Shown: in pieces, positions 1-8,241 of the stretch
How positions within the stretch are numbered: position 1 is the first letter of the stretch
Layout of the letters: each line of letters begins with the position of its first letter
From: Nitrososphaerota archaeon
GTDB taxonomy: Archaea; Thermoproteota; Nitrososphaeria; Nitrososphaerales; Gagatemarchaeaceae
Direction of reading: 5' to 3'
NCBI GenBank assembly: GCA_005877185.1
Contig: VBPQ01000033.1
Span: 1 to 26,028 of the forward strand
Length of the DNA: 26,028 bases
Notes under the pieces: generated by a model
Databases searched by the model: none
What the model was told of the DNA's origin: nothing
Seen by the model: only the letters and a program-made list of their open reading frames with translations
Program-made: the position numbers and the translations under genes

Positions 1-321
1 GGCGTACGTTGAAGGCCATAGGTTCTACGTACTTTCTCTGGGAAAGGTTGTCGTCACATAGATTGAGATTCGAAACCAACATTTGGGTGTGGCGACGGCA
101 CAATCGATTTAGTGGTCTGAACAAGCAGAAAACGGACTGCAAGGGCAGGACCGTTTCCATGCATAGTTCATTGCGCCTCCCCGACTCAACAAGCATGAGT
201 TAGTCTACGTCTCTGGCACGGTTTCTTGTCGACTCCCGTCCGACTGCAGACAGTCCACTCTTATTCTGGAACACAAGTCCCCTGACGTCAAATCACGATT
301 TCCGAGACGTTCGTTTATTTG
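1..321. other. no gene recognised
   Basis: I see no convincing gene, RNA or repeat array here. One short open frame of 64 codons at 9-203 has no recognisable composition or motif and I treat it as chance. The stretch may hold the end of a neighbour outside the window or the promoter of the methyltransferase remnant that follows; no clear TATA box sits 25-30 bases before its ATG at 322. Confidence 0.5.
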
Positions 322-1057
322 ATGGGCCTAAACGACTTGCAGTCAGAGCGACTAATGAACCGGCTGGGTCCCGAGGACTACCAGCGCAACAGACATATCC
401 CGAAAATACTCAATCTCGAACAGGCATCCAAGGGAGACGTCTTCTATGACCTCGGATGCGGGCGAGGTCAGCTCTGCGTCGTTGCGGTTGCCGAGTTTGG
501 CGTGAAAAGGGCAGTCGGAATCGAGCTGCACAGGGGTCGAGCGGCGAAAGCCGCGGAGCCTATTCAAGAAATGGGGTTGACCGATCGGATAGAAATCAGG
601 AATGAGGACTTCATGGAGTCGGATTTGCACGACGCAACTATCGTGTATTGCGGCCTCGGGGAAGTCGATGAGGATGTCGCGTTGTTTGGGAGAAAACTGA
701 AGACTGGCTGCAAAATCGTTAGCCTGTTCCTCCCTTTTGTCGGAATATTGCCAGCGGCAGCGGACTACCCTTTTCTACCTCATGAAGGTTCCCTTCAGGA
801 AGACGAAGGATGTTTCTCTCTGGACATCGAAAGTACTCTTCACGGACGCCTCCGTCGAAGAACTGTACCAAGAGCTGGATACCGATAGAGAATATCGATA
901 TGACAAGCGAACCTTCAAGCGTACGATGAAAAAAGGTACCCTAGCCTGTAAGAACGTTTTATCCGCCGGACCGAACCTCAATCTGGTCCAAATCCAATCA
1001 CCTGTACGTGATGACTCCCGTCCGACCGCTGCGCCCGCGGGTTCCACTCACACATAG
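322..1057 (+). pseudogene. class I SAM-dependent methyltransferase, broken by a one-base frameshift
   Basis: The first frame (ATG at 322; a TTG directly before it is possible) encodes a class I methyltransferase with the SAM-binding motif I VFYDLGCGRGQL, followed by AVGIEL at the end of the second strand, as in small archaeal protein-lysine methyltransferases (aKMT/DOT1-like fold). After ADYP the frame becomes meaningless, but the next frame carries on smoothly with FYLMKVPF, a tryptophan-containing segment, YQELDTD and YDKRTFKR. The switch falls in the run of four T at 771-774, so one extra T explains it. The tail after KRTMKK looks unrelated. The methyltransferase fold is clear; the substrate is unknown. 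It could be a real pseudogene, an assembly error or a slippage site. Confidence 0.7.
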
Positions 1058-1318
1058 GGGCGTCTGCATAGACTGACAAGGCCCGGCCAGGGGCGCCTAG
1101 TCTTCAATTCCAATAATAAAGCCCCACCGCAGTAAGGAGACCTCTGACTTTGGGACAACCTCTATCTTCTCTTAGCCGCAAATCGGGTTCGTCACGCGGT
1201 TTGGGACGGTCGCCCGTCCGTTCAAAGAACAGAGGGATAGGGATTCAGCATTCGCGGTAGACGGAGAAAGACGACTGGTCTACTAGATTTAATAGCTGAC
1301 CGTTAAATTCGGTCCATC
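1058..1318. other. intergenic region with one small hairpin
   Basis: No gene is visible. A perfect six-base-pair hairpin lies at 1204-1219 (GGACGG, loop TCGC, CCGTCC). It is too far from the 3' end of the methyltransferase remnant and has no T-run, so I do not call it a terminator. I looked for a cobalamin riboswitch because the next gene is a cobalamin adenosyltransferase, but saw no convincing B12-box-like core. The last 35 bases hold the promoter of that gene. Confidence 0.4.
1287..1294 (+). promoter_or_regulatory. TATA-like box of the cobalamin adenosyltransferase gene
   Basis: ATTTAATA is centred about 28 bases before the GTG at 1319, the spacing expected for an archaeal promoter starting transcription at or next to the start codon (leaderless mRNA). 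A second AT-rich stretch, TTAAAT at 1303-1308, is too close to the start to serve it. Confidence 0.5.
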
Positions 1319-1864
1319 GTGTACACCCGGAGAGGGGACAAGGGAGAAACAAGCCTCTTCGGGTCCAGGCGCGTATCGAAGGATTCTCCCCGGATCGAGG
1401 CCTACGGTTCTATCGACGAGCTGAACAGCTGCATCGGTGTAGCGATCTCATTTAGCACCTCAGAGAGCGTATCGACCCTTCTCAAGAAGGTGCAGAAGCT
1501 ACTCTTCGTCGCTGGTGCAGACCTGGCCACGGAGCTGACCGCAAGAGGAGCGGGCGAGAAGATCCCTAGAATAAGGAAGGAAGACACAAGATGGCTTGAA
1601 AAAGAAAGCGACGAGCTCTTGACGAAGCTCCCTCCCCTGAAGAACTTCATCCTCCCGGGTGGAGGCCAGTCCGCCGCGAACCTTCAGCTCGCGCGGTCAG
1701 TCTGCAGAAGAGCTGAGAGGAGAATCGTAGCCGTTGGTAGGGTGGAGGCTATCAATCCCGAACTCATCCCGTTCATCAACAGGCTTTCCACCTATCTGTT
1801 CAACCTCGCGAGATACTCTAACTTCATCGAAGGGAGGCAGGAAGAAGCTTGGAAGAAGGACTGA
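1319..1864 (+). CDS. PduO-type cob(I)alamin adenosyltransferase
   Basis: This 181-residue protein transfers the adenosyl group of ATP to reduced cobalamin, making coenzyme B12. The family hallmarks are all present: the N-terminal ATP-binding segment TRRGDKGETSLFG (residues 3-15), RIEAYGSIDELNS (25-37) and VCRRAERR (128-135), followed by the C-terminal helix with FINRLSTYLF. Length matches the family. The start is GTG, supported by a TATA-like box about 28 bases upstream and by the next residues YTRRGDKG, which are the usual N-terminus. It converges on the aldehyde dehydrogenase with only six bases between stops. A likely client is a B12-dependent methylmalonyl-CoA mutase, which would fit the acyl-CoA genes nearby, but no mutase is in the window. 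Confidence 0.93.
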   Translation: MYTRRGDKGETSLFGSRRVSKDSPRIEAYGSIDELNSCIGVAISFSTSESVSTLLKKVQKLLFVAGADLATELTARGAGEKIPRIRKEDTRWLEKESDELLTKLPPLKNFILPGGGQSAANLQLARSVCRRAERRIVAVGRVEAINPELIPFINRLSTYLFNLARYSNFIEGRQEEAWKKD

Positions 1865-1870
1865 CCATCG

Positions 1871-3331
1871 TCAGTCCAGGTTGATCTCCACATTCTTCAC
1901 CCTCAGATAACTCTCTATCGCGTCTACGCCCTGCTCGAAACCCAGCCCACTCTTCTTGAAGCCACCGAACGGCGACTGGGGGTAAGTCACGGGGTATTCG
2001 TTGATAGAAACCATCCCGCTCTCTACCTCCTTGGCAACCCTGTGAGCTGTCCTGAGGCTTGTCGTCCAGACCCCGGCGTAGAGTCCATACTCGCTGTCGT
2101 TCGCAATCTCCACGGCCTCCTCGAGAGCCTCGAAGGTCATCACGCTCAAGACGGGTCCGAAGATCTCTTCGCGTACAATCTTAATGTCGGAGCTCGCACT
2201 CGTGAAAACCGTAGGCTCGAAGAAATATCCATCCTTGAGCCTTTCGTCCTTCGGCGGCTTCCCTCCGACAAGCAGCTTGGCTCCCTCCTTCAGGCCCGCC
2301 TCCACGTATCCCATTACCCTCTTCCTCTGAGACTCCGAGATGAGAGGCCCCATCCCGATCGACTGGTCCAGACCATCGCCGAGCTTCAACTGCTTGATTC
2401 CCTCTAGAACCTTCCCGAGGAGCTTCTCTTGCACACCCTCCTCGACCAGCAACCTCGAACCCGCCCAGCACATCTGCCCCGCGTTTGTGAAGATGCCGTC
2501 GATGACACCACGGGCGGCTCTGGTGAGGTCTGCGTCGGCGAAGACGATGTTCGGATTCTTCCCGCCGAGCTCGAGGACGACCCTCGTAAGATTCTTCGCC
2601 GCGAGTTCTAGCACCCGCCCTCCCGTCGCCGTCGAGCCTGTGAGAGCGATCAGCTTGATGTCGGGGCTTCTTGCGATCTCTTCTCCGACCTCCTCACCCG
2701 CACCGGTCACTACGTTGAAAACCCCGTCTGGTAGTCCGGAGGCCTTCGCTATCTCCGCCAACTTGAGGAGCGTGAGGGGCGTGAACGAAGCAGGCTTCGC
2801 GACGATTGTGTCGCCGACCGCAAGGGCGGGAGCGATGCTCCTAGCGGCGAGAGCGATTGGATAGTTCCAGGGGATGATGTGGGCGGTGACGCCGATCGGC
2901 TCCTTCAGGGTATAGTCGAGCCTGCTCCCCGGGAGGGGTATCGTCTCTCCCTGGAACTTGTCGGCAAGCCCGGCGTAGTACTCGAAGAGCCTCGCCGCAT
3001 AGGCGACGTCTCCCTTGGACTGCCCGATCGGCTTTCCGTTGTTCATCGTCTCGACCCGTGCGAGCTCCTCGATATTCTCCCGTATAGTCAGTCCGATCTT
3101 GTACAGAATTCTCCCCCTCTTGCTCGGGTCCATTCCGCGCCATGAGGGTTCTGCGAAAGCGGCTTTCGCAGTCTCTATTGCGAACGCAACGTCGCTGGCG
3201 TCTCCGCGAGGGACTTCGGCCATCGCCGACCCTTGGGCGGGGTTGTAGACCGGGTAAACCCTCCCAGAGCGAGAAGGAATCCACTTCCCACCCACAAACA
3301 TCTGGTAAGCCTGAACCGTCTTCGCTTCCAT
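1871..3331 (-). CDS. NAD(P)-dependent aldehyde dehydrogenase
   Basis: A 486-residue member of the aldehyde dehydrogenase superfamily, oxidising an aldehyde to the carboxylic acid. Visible key residues: the oxyanion Asn155 in PWNYP, the cofactor-loop GSTATGG near 232-238, the general base Glu254 in LELGGKNPN, and the nucleophile Cys288 in GQMCWAG. The C-terminal FGGFKKSGLGFEQG is typical of the betaine/aliphatic aldehyde type. Length is full. The ATG start has an AT-rich TATA-like stretch (TAAAATCTTA on the minus strand, 3362-3371) upstream. The substrate cannot be told from sequence; its place beside thiolase and crotonase genes suggests an aldehyde feeding into acyl-CoA metabolism. Confidence 0.93.
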   Translation of the reverse strand: MEAKTVQAYQMFVGGKWIPSRSGRVYPVYNPAQGSAMAEVPRGDASDVAFAIETAKAAFAEPSWRGMDPSKRGRILYKIGLTIRENIEELARVETMNNGKPIGQSKGDVAYAARLFEYYAGLADKFQGETIPLPGSRLDYTLKEPIGVTAHIIPWNYPIALAARSIAPALAVGDTIVAKPASFTPLTLLKLAEIAKASGLPDGVFNVVTGAGEEVGEEIARSPDIKLIALTGSTATGGRVLELAAKNLTRVVLELGGKNPNIVFADADLTRAARGVIDGIFTNAGQMCWAGSRLLVEEGVQEKLLGKVLEGIKQLKLGDGLDQSIGMGPLISESQRKRVMGYVEAGLKEGAKLLVGGKPPKDERLKDGYFFEPTVFTSASSDIKIVREEIFGPVLSVMTFEALEEAVEIANDSEYGLYAGVWTTSLRTAHRVAKEVESGMVSINEYPVTYPQSPFGGFKKSGLGFEQGVDAIESYLRVKNVEINLD

Positions 3332-3380
3332 CGCGAAACGACTGTGTCGAGGAGCGGAGATAAGATTTTACCCCCTCACA

Positions 3381-4580
3381 CTATGTCAGCTCGAAGGCGG
3401 TGGCTATCCCCTGCCCGACCCCGATGCACATCGTGGCCAACCCGAACCGCGTCTTAGTCCGCTTCATCTCGTGCAGAAGGGTCACCGCGATTCTCGCCCC
3501 GCTGCAACCTATGGGATGTCCCAACGCGACCGCTCCCCCGTTGGGGTTCACGCGGGCAGGGTTGAACTCGGGCATCTCCTCCGTACAGGCCAAGACCTGC
3601 GCCGCGAAGGCCTCGTTCAACTCGACTATCCCGAATTCATCCATCCCCATGCGGAGCCTTGAGAGGAGCTTTCTCGTGGCAGGGACCGGGCCCAAACCCA
3701 TGAAGCTTGGATGGACGCCCGCGGTGGCGGTGCCGAGAATTCTCGCGATTGGTTTCGCGGAAAGAGAGTCGGCCGCGTCACGCGACGTTATCAGAAGCCC
3801 CGCGGCACCGTCGTTGATTCCTGAGGAGTTCCCCGCAGTAACCGTCCCGTTCTTCCTGAAGACAGGCTTCAGTGTCGCGAGTTTCTCGATGGTCGTTTCC
3901 CTTCTGGGGCCCTCGTCCACCTTCACGCCGTCTGCACGGTCTGGGGTTGGCGTGGGCACCACCTCGCCCTCGAACTTGCCATCATCGATAGCCCTTACAG
4001 CCTTCGTGTGACTGTTGTACGCGAACTCATCCTGCCTCTCCCTCGAAATTCTGTACTTCTCGGCGAGATTCTCCGCCGTCTCCCCCATCGAGAGCGGCGG
4101 GTACTCGGAGGACCAGGCGGGGTTGACGAATCGCCAGCCGATGGTCGTGTCGGCGAGGCTGAGCCCCCCTCGCTTGAAACCCACTTCTGGCTTTAGCGTG
4201 ACCAGCGGCGCCCGCGTCATGCTCTCGACGCCGCCAGCGAGGAGTATGTCCCCTTCTCCCGCCCAGATCACTCGCGCCGCGTCGTTAACGGCTTCAAGCC
4301 CGGAGCCACACAGCCTGTTCACGGTTGCCCCGGGAACGGTGTAGGGGAGACCGCTCAGGAGCGCGGCCATCCTTGAGACGTTTCTGTTGTCTTCTCCCGC
4401 CTGATTCGAGGCGCCCAGATAGATGTCATCTATCTTCGCGGGGTCGACCCTGCTTCTCTTTAGCAGCTCTCTGAAGATGAGGGCGGCGAGGTCGTCTGGG
4501 CGTGCTCCCTTCAGGATGCCGGCGTACTTTCCAATCGGCGTCCTCACTGCTTCCAGCACAACTGCCTCGGGTCGGCCCAC
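3381..4580 (-). CDS. thiolase, PcaF/PaaJ-like (3-oxoadipyl-CoA or acetyl-CoA C-acyltransferase)
   Basis: A degradative thiolase of 399 residues that splits a 3-oxoacyl-CoA with CoA. The nucleophile is Cys91 in NRLCGSGLEA, His355 is in GHPIG, and the second Cys385 is in MCIGVGQG (usually GGGQG here). Several stretches, NQAGEDNRNVSRMA, PGATVNRLCGSG and DTTIGWRFVNP, are characteristic of the PcaF/PaaJ 3-oxoadipyl-CoA branch. I start it at the GTG at 4578-4580 (reading GRPEAVVLEAVRTPIG): the frame stays open about 220 bases further upstream, but that extension lies antisense to a convincing small gene and has no thiolase similarity. It probably opens the acyl-CoA degradation block; a narrower substrate assignment is inference. 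Confidence 0.92.
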   Translation of the reverse strand: MGRPEAVVLEAVRTPIGKYAGILKGARPDDLAALIFRELLKRSRVDPAKIDDIYLGASNQAGEDNRNVSRMAALLSGLPYTVPGATVNRLCGSGLEAVNDAARVIWAGEGDILLAGGVESMTRAPLVTLKPEVGFKRGGLSLADTTIGWRFVNPAWSSEYPPLSMGETAENLAEKYRISRERQDEFAYNSHTKAVRAIDDGKFEGEVVPTPTPDRADGVKVDEGPRRETTIEKLATLKPVFRKNGTVTAGNSSGINDGAAGLLITSRDAADSLSAKPIARILGTATAGVHPSFMGLGPVPATRKLLSRLRMGMDEFGIVELNEAFAAQVLACTEEMPEFNPARVNPNGGAVALGHPIGCSGARIAVTLLHEMKRTKTRFGLATMCIGVGQGIATAFELT

Positions 4581-4610
4581 CAATCCACTCGAGCCGCGAA
4601 GAGCGAAGAC

Positions 4611-4618
4611 TCTTATCT
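4611..4618. promoter_or_regulatory. possible shared TATA-like box between thiolase and winged-helix genes
   Basis: TCTTATCT (AGATAAGA on the minus strand) lies about 27 bases before the TTG at 4641 on one side and about 34 before the thiolase GTG on the other. It is the only AT-rich element at usable spacing for either gene, so one element may serve divergent transcription. Weak match, spacing-based call. Confidence 0.3.
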
Positions 4619-4640
4619 TCTTCGTTGAAAGGAAAAAAGT

Positions 4641-4835
4641 TTGGCCGACCGCGAGCTCGATGAGAGGATATTCGGGATTCTCGAGGCGAAGGGATTGACC
4701 TTCAGCGAACTGCTGAAGAGTCTGCCAGAGGCGAGGCCACTGAGCATAAAACTCGCGCTTGACAGGCTGGAGAAGGGCGGGAGGGTCGCAAGGCTCGTTC
4801 ACGATGGGAAGTACATTTGGGACGTCGTGAAGTAA
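4641..4835 (+). CDS. small winged-helix-like protein
   Basis: A 64-residue protein beginning ADRELDERIFGILEAKG. The pattern of a first helix, then FSELLKSLP (helix-turn), PLSIKLALDRLEKGGRV (a recognition-type helix followed by a turn) and ARLVHDGKYIWDVV (beta wing) fits a minimal winged-helix DNA-binding domain. The start is TTG; no ATG is in frame. Its last 19 bases overlap the start of the MFS transporter, so the two are probably co-transcribed and translationally coupled. A role as local regulator of the transporter or of the divergent thiolase gene is inference. The short length leaves some doubt, but the composition is clearly coding. Confidence 0.65.
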   Translation: MADRELDERIFGILEAKGLTFSELLKSLPEARPLSIKLALDRLEKGGRVARLVHDGKYIWDVVK

Positions 4836-6139
4836 GAGATAGCGAAATCAAGCTGCGCCACGCGAATCCAGACGTATCAGGAGGTGCCAGCACCGGCCCG
4901 GTAGAGAGGTCACTCTTCAAGCACTCCGACTTTCTCAAGTTCTGGTCGGCCGACTCGATCTCGTTCTTCGGCAGCCAGTTCTCAACGCTCGCGATTCCCT
5001 GGGTCGCCGTGACCACGCTCGGAGCGGACGCCTCACAGATGGGAGTTCTCGGCGCCCTCTCCCTTCTCGCATTTCCCCTCTTCGGGCTTTTCGTGGGGGT
5101 ATGGGTCGATAGGAACCTCAGAAAGAGGACCATGATTGTAAGCAACCTGGGTAGAGCGCTGCTGCTCGGGACGATTCCCGCTGCCACGATCCTGGGGGGT
5201 CTTAGCATGAACCTCCTGTACATCGTAAGTTTTCTCGTGGGGACACTGCAGACATTCTTCGACATCGGCTACCAGGCATACGTTCCTTCCCTTGTCGAGA
5301 GGACGCAGCTGGTGGAAGCCAACAGCAAGCTGGAGACGAGCAGGTCTACGGCGCAGGTGGCCGGGCCGAGCATAGCCGGGGTGCTGGTCCAGATTTTCTC
5401 AGCCCCGTACGTGATCTTGGGCGATGTCCTGGGATACTCCGGGTCAGCAACTTTCCTGAGCGCGATAAGGAAGAAGGAAGCGACCCCGGAGGCAACGGGC
5501 AAGACCGTTCTCGAGGACATCAAGGAGGGACTTGCGGTCGTGTTACGGAACAGGAGTCTCTCGTCAATTGCCGGTTGCACGGCAACTTCAAACTTATTCT
5601 CGAACGCGTACGGCGTCCTTCTCTTGCTCTTCTTCTACAATGAACTACACATGACCGCCTTGGAGAGTGGGATAGTCTTCACGCTCGGCGGAATCGGCTC
5701 GGTTGTTGGAGCATTGACCTCTTCACGGATCTCCCGAGTCCTCGGCGTCGGATGGGCGATCGTCTCGGGGGCTCTAATTTTCGGGGTGGCTTCGCTTGCC
5801 TTCTACTTTGCCGCGCAGCCCTTCGCAATTCCCCTCATGGCGATTGCTCAGTTCGTCATCGGTCTGACGACCGTCCTCTACAACGTCAATCAGGTTAGCT
5901 ATCGGCAGGCCCTGGTCCCTCCTGAACTTCAGGGTCGGATGAACGCCTCTATGCGTTTCATCGTGTGGGGCACGATCCCTATCGGAGCGATCTTGGGAGG
6001 CGTGCTCGGTCAGTGGCTCGGAGTCAGACCCGCGATCGGGGTCGCCTCGATAGGTTCAACTCTTGCCTTCCTGTGGGTCATCTTTTCACCCGTGAGGAAA
6101 ATCAGGGAAATACCCGGCCGCGAGCAGAGGACGAGGTAG
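4817..6139 (+). CDS. MFS transporter, likely efflux type
   Basis: A protein of about 440 residues with the composition of a major facilitator: repeated hydrophobic segments of about 20 residues, and the loop motif between helices 2 and 3, FVGVWVDRNLRKRTM, matching the GxxxDRxxRR consensus. An N-terminal segment KHSDFLKFWSADSISFFGSQFS followed by AIPWVAVTTLGADASQMGVLGAL is typical of the macrolide/enterobactin-exporter-like subfamily. The start is uncertain: the TTG at 4817 is the only early start in frame and overlaps the winged-helix gene, and the first 30 residues are not membrane-like. Exported compound unknown. A multidrug or metabolite exporter controlled by the overlapping winged-helix protein is a reasonable guess. 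Confidence 0.85.
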   Translation: MGRREVRDSEIKLRHANPDVSGGASTGPVERSLFKHSDFLKFWSADSISFFGSQFSTLAIPWVAVTTLGADASQMGVLGALSLLAFPLFGLFVGVWVDRNLRKRTMIVSNLGRALLLGTIPAATILGGLSMNLLYIVSFLVGTLQTFFDIGYQAYVPSLVERTQLVEANSKLETSRSTAQVAGPSIAGVLVQIFSAPYVILGDVLGYSGSATFLSAIRKKEATPEATGKTVLEDIKEGLAVVLRNRSLSSIAGCTATSNLFSNAYGVLLLLFFYNELHMTALESGIVFTLGGIGSVVGALTSSRISRVLGVGWAIVSGALIFGVASLAFYFAAQPFAIPLMAIAQFVIGLTTVLYNVNQVSYRQALVPPELQGRMNASMRFIVWGTIPIGAILGGVLGQWLGVRPAIGVASIGSTLAFLWVIFSPVRKIREIPGREQRTR

Positions 6140-6176
6140 CGCTTCTTCGGCAACCGGGTCCGCCGCGTGGGGCGTG

Positions 6177-6971
6177 TCATTCTCCCGTGAACTTTGGCTG
6201 CCTCTTCTCGAAGAACGCCTTCAACCCCTCCACGTGGTCCTTGCTCTTCCCCGCAATCTCCTGAAGATACGTCTCGTACTCCAGCGCCGAATCGAGGTCC
6301 ACGACTATCGCCCTGTTCAGTGCCCTCTTCGAGAGCGCGATTGCTTTCGTCGGGCCCGATGCGAGCCTTTCCGCGATCTTCTCCACCTCTCCTTCAAACT
6401 TCCCCTCAGGGAAGACCCAGTTGACGAGCCCGAGATGCAGAGCCACAGTCGCATCGATTGGCTCGCCGAGCATCACGACCTCCATCGCCTTGGCCAGACC
6501 AAGAATTCTCGTGAGCCAGAAGCTGGTCCCCGAGTCGGGTGCCAGTCCGACCTTGATGAAGGCCTCGTGAAAGGTCGCCTTCTCCGAGGCCGCCCTTAGG
6601 TCGCAGGCGAGCGCGAGCCCTAGCCCCGCCCCGGCCGTCACCCCGTTGATCGCGGCGAGGACGGGTTTGTCCATGCGTCTTATACGAGCAACGATGGGGT
6701 TGTACTTGCTTCGGAGAACCTCCCCAAGCAGGATCGGCTTTCCACTCTCGTACATCCCCCTGCTTGTGTTTAGGTCTTCCCCCACGGAGAAGGCTCTCCC
6801 TTCTCCCGTGAGGACAATCGCCCTCGCCTTCGGATTCTTCTCCCCGTCTTTGAGAGCTTCGTGGAGGTCTGTGCCCATCTGTTCATTGAATGCGTTGAGC
6901 ACGTCGGGACGGTTCAGCCTGATCCAGAGGACTGAGTTCTTGACCTCTGTCCTGACAGACTTCTGGTCCAT
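6177..6971 (-). CDS. crotonase-fold enzyme, PaaG-like enoyl-CoA isomerase
   Basis: A 264-residue enoyl-CoA hydratase/isomerase. The oxyanion-hole segments GRAFSVGEDL (59-68) and NGVTAGAGLGLAL (109-121) are present, but both hydratase glutamates are missing: the first position is Gly118 and the second Phe138. Instead it has GLAPDSGTSFWL, with Asp146 in the PDSG motif that defines PaaG-type isomerases (2-(1,2-epoxy-1,2-dihydrophenyl)acetyl-CoA isomerase and delta3-delta2-enoyl-CoA isomerases). So it most likely moves a double bond rather than adding water. ATG start; three bases separate it from the hydratase gene upstream, so the two form an operon. Exact substrate is not readable. Confidence 0.88.
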   Translation of the reverse strand: MDQKSVRTEVKNSVLWIRLNRPDVLNAFNEQMGTDLHEALKDGEKNPKARAIVLTGEGRAFSVGEDLNTSRGMYESGKPILLGEVLRSKYNPIVARIRRMDKPVLAAINGVTAGAGLGLALACDLRAASEKATFHEAFIKVGLAPDSGTSFWLTRILGLAKAMEVVMLGEPIDATVALHLGLVNWVFPEGKFEGEVEKIAERLASGPTKAIALSKRALNRAIVVDLDSALEYETYLQEIAGKSKDHVEGLKAFFEKRQPKFTGE

Positions 6972-6974
6972 CTC

Positions 6975-7751
6975 TCATCTGCCCTTGAACTCGGGTTTCC
7001 TCTTCTCTTGGAATGCCCTCATCCCCTCGTCCTTGTCTTGCGAGGCGAAGAGGAGGTAAAAGAGCTCCCTCTCGAAGTCGAGCCCGTCCGCGAGACCAAC
7101 CTGAAACGCCTTGTTAATCGCCTGTTTGGCAAACTTTATCGCGAGCGGTGATTTCGATGCGATTTCCGTCGCTACCTTCTTCGCTTCGGAGAGGAACGCC
7201 TCCTTCGGAACGACCCTGCTCACGAGACCGAGGGTCTTGGCCTCATCCGCCCCTATCATTCTTCCGATTAGTATCATCTCCATCGCCTTGTATTTCCCCA
7301 CGGCACGGGTGAGTCGTTGCGTCCCTCCCCCGCCAGGAATCACTCCGATGTTTATCTCAGGCTGTCCCAACCTCGTCGTCTCCGACGCAACGAGGACGTC
7401 ACAGCTCATGGCCAGCTCCAGTCCACCGCCTAAGACGAAACCACTGAGCGCACCGACAACCGGTTTCGGATACCTCCCCACCGCGTCCCAGAGGGGAAAG
7501 AAGTGGCCCGTCTTCGCCATATCAACGGCCGACATTTCAGCCATCTCCTTGATGTCCGCCCCCGCCGAGAATGCACTTTCGTTGCCTGCAATGACGACGC
7601 ATCTGACGAGGTCATCCTTCTCGAAGGTGCTGAGGGCATCGGTCAGTTCGTTGACCATCTTCGTGTTCATCGCGTTGAGCGCCTCCGGCCTGTTCAGCGT
7701 GATGACCCCGATCGCCTCCTCCTTCGACACGATGATTGTGACGTAGTTCAC
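6975..7751 (-). CDS. enoyl-CoA hydratase (crotonase)
   Basis: A 258-residue hydratase that adds water to 2-enoyl-CoA. Both catalytic glutamates are present: Glu112 in GGGLELAMSCD and Glu132 in LGQPEINIGVIPGGGG. The oxyanion-hole motif FSAGADIKEM (61-70) is intact. In archaea this family includes 3-hydroxypropionyl-CoA dehydratase/crotonyl-CoA hydratase as well as beta-oxidation enzymes, so either role is possible. GTG start, with a TATA-like box (TTTTTAC on the minus strand) 26 bases upstream, so the transcript is probably leaderless and continues into the isomerase gene. It is divergent from the thioesterase gene. Confidence 0.93.
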   Translation of the reverse strand: MNYVTIIVSKEEAIGVITLNRPEALNAMNTKMVNELTDALSTFEKDDLVRCVVIAGNESAFSAGADIKEMAEMSAVDMAKTGHFFPLWDAVGRYPKPVVGALSGFVLGGGLELAMSCDVLVASETTRLGQPEINIGVIPGGGGTQRLTRAVGKYKAMEMILIGRMIGADEAKTLGLVSRVVPKEAFLSEAKKVATEIASKSPLAIKFAKQAINKAFQVGLADGLDFERELFYLLFASQDKDEGMRAFQEKRKPEFKGR

Positions 7752-7773
7752 AACCCTGGCCTCGCGGCTGGAC

Positions 7774-7808
7774 GTAAAAACCTACTCTCGCAACCGCGAG
7801 GTTAAAAG
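7774..7808. promoter_or_regulatory. divergent pair of TATA-like boxes (enoyl-CoA hydratase / thioesterase)
   Basis: Two AT-rich boxes lie back to back in the 85-base gap. On the minus strand TTTTTAC (7774-7780) is 26 bases before the hydratase GTG at 7751. On the plus strand GTTAAAAG (7801-7808) is about 32 bases before the thioesterase TTG at 7837. Each would place transcription start close to its start codon. Confidence 0.5.
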
Positions 7809-7836
7809 GTCGAACGATTCGAGGCCCGACGAAAAA

Positions 7837-8241
7837 TTGCGGCCGGAACACGAAATCAAGCTCAGGGTTCGGTACGAAGAGACCGACACTATGCAGGTCG
7901 TCTACTACGCAAAATACTTCGTCTGGTTTGAGGTGGGAAGAATAGAGCTGTTTCGTCACCTGGGGTTGGAGTACAGACGATGGGAAGAGAGGGGCCTAAG
8001 AATCCCCGTCGTGGAGGCAAAAGCGACCTACCACGCTTCCGCGAAATTCGACGACGAGATTCTCGTGAGGACGCGCATCGCCAAGGTTGGAAACACGAGT
8101 CTTCGGTTTGAAAACGAGGTCTACAGACTACCGAAGATGACACTGCTCTGCGACGGTTACACTGTTCATGTCCTGGTCAACAGTCGCGGTAAGCCTGTCC
8201 AGTTTCCAAGGGCGATCGCAAAAAAGCTCAGCCTTTCCTAG
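7837..8241 (+). CDS. 4HBT-type acyl-CoA thioesterase (YbgC-like)
   Basis: A 134-residue hotdog-fold protein that hydrolyses acyl-CoA esters. The signature RYEETDTMQVVYYAKYFVWF carries the catalytic Asp17 and the family's YxxY(F) pattern, then FEVGRIELFRHLG. Length is typical. The start is TTG, chosen because a TATA-like box lies about 32 bases upstream and the next residues lead straight into the first strand (EIKLRVRYEE). Its 3' end overlaps the convergent 3-hydroxyacyl-CoA dehydrogenase by 14 bases. It probably recycles CoA from dead-end acyl-CoAs of the neighbouring pathway. Confidence 0.88.
   Translation: MRPEHEIKLRVRYEETDTMQVVYYAKYFVWFEVGRIELFRHLGLEYRRWEERGLRIPVVEAKATYHASAKFDDEILVRTRIAKVGNTSLRFENEVYRLPKMTLLCDGYTVHVLVNSRGKPVQFPRAIAKKLSLS

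Noticed and set aside
231..1026. 14-base direct repeat GACTCCCGTCCGAC at 231-244 and 1013-1026, flanking the methyltransferase remnant
   Set aside because: About one 14-base match is expected by chance in a window this size, there are no transposase genes or terminal inverted repeats, and the flanks do not extend the match.
1204..1219. Perfect hairpin with a TCGC loop as a terminator or riboswitch part
   Set aside because: No T-run follows, it is about 150 bases beyond the end of the methyltransferase remnant, and no wider conserved fold is visible.
4581..4802. N-terminal extension of the thiolase
   Set aside because: It has no thiolase similarity, would make the protein too long, and is antisense to the winged-helix gene.
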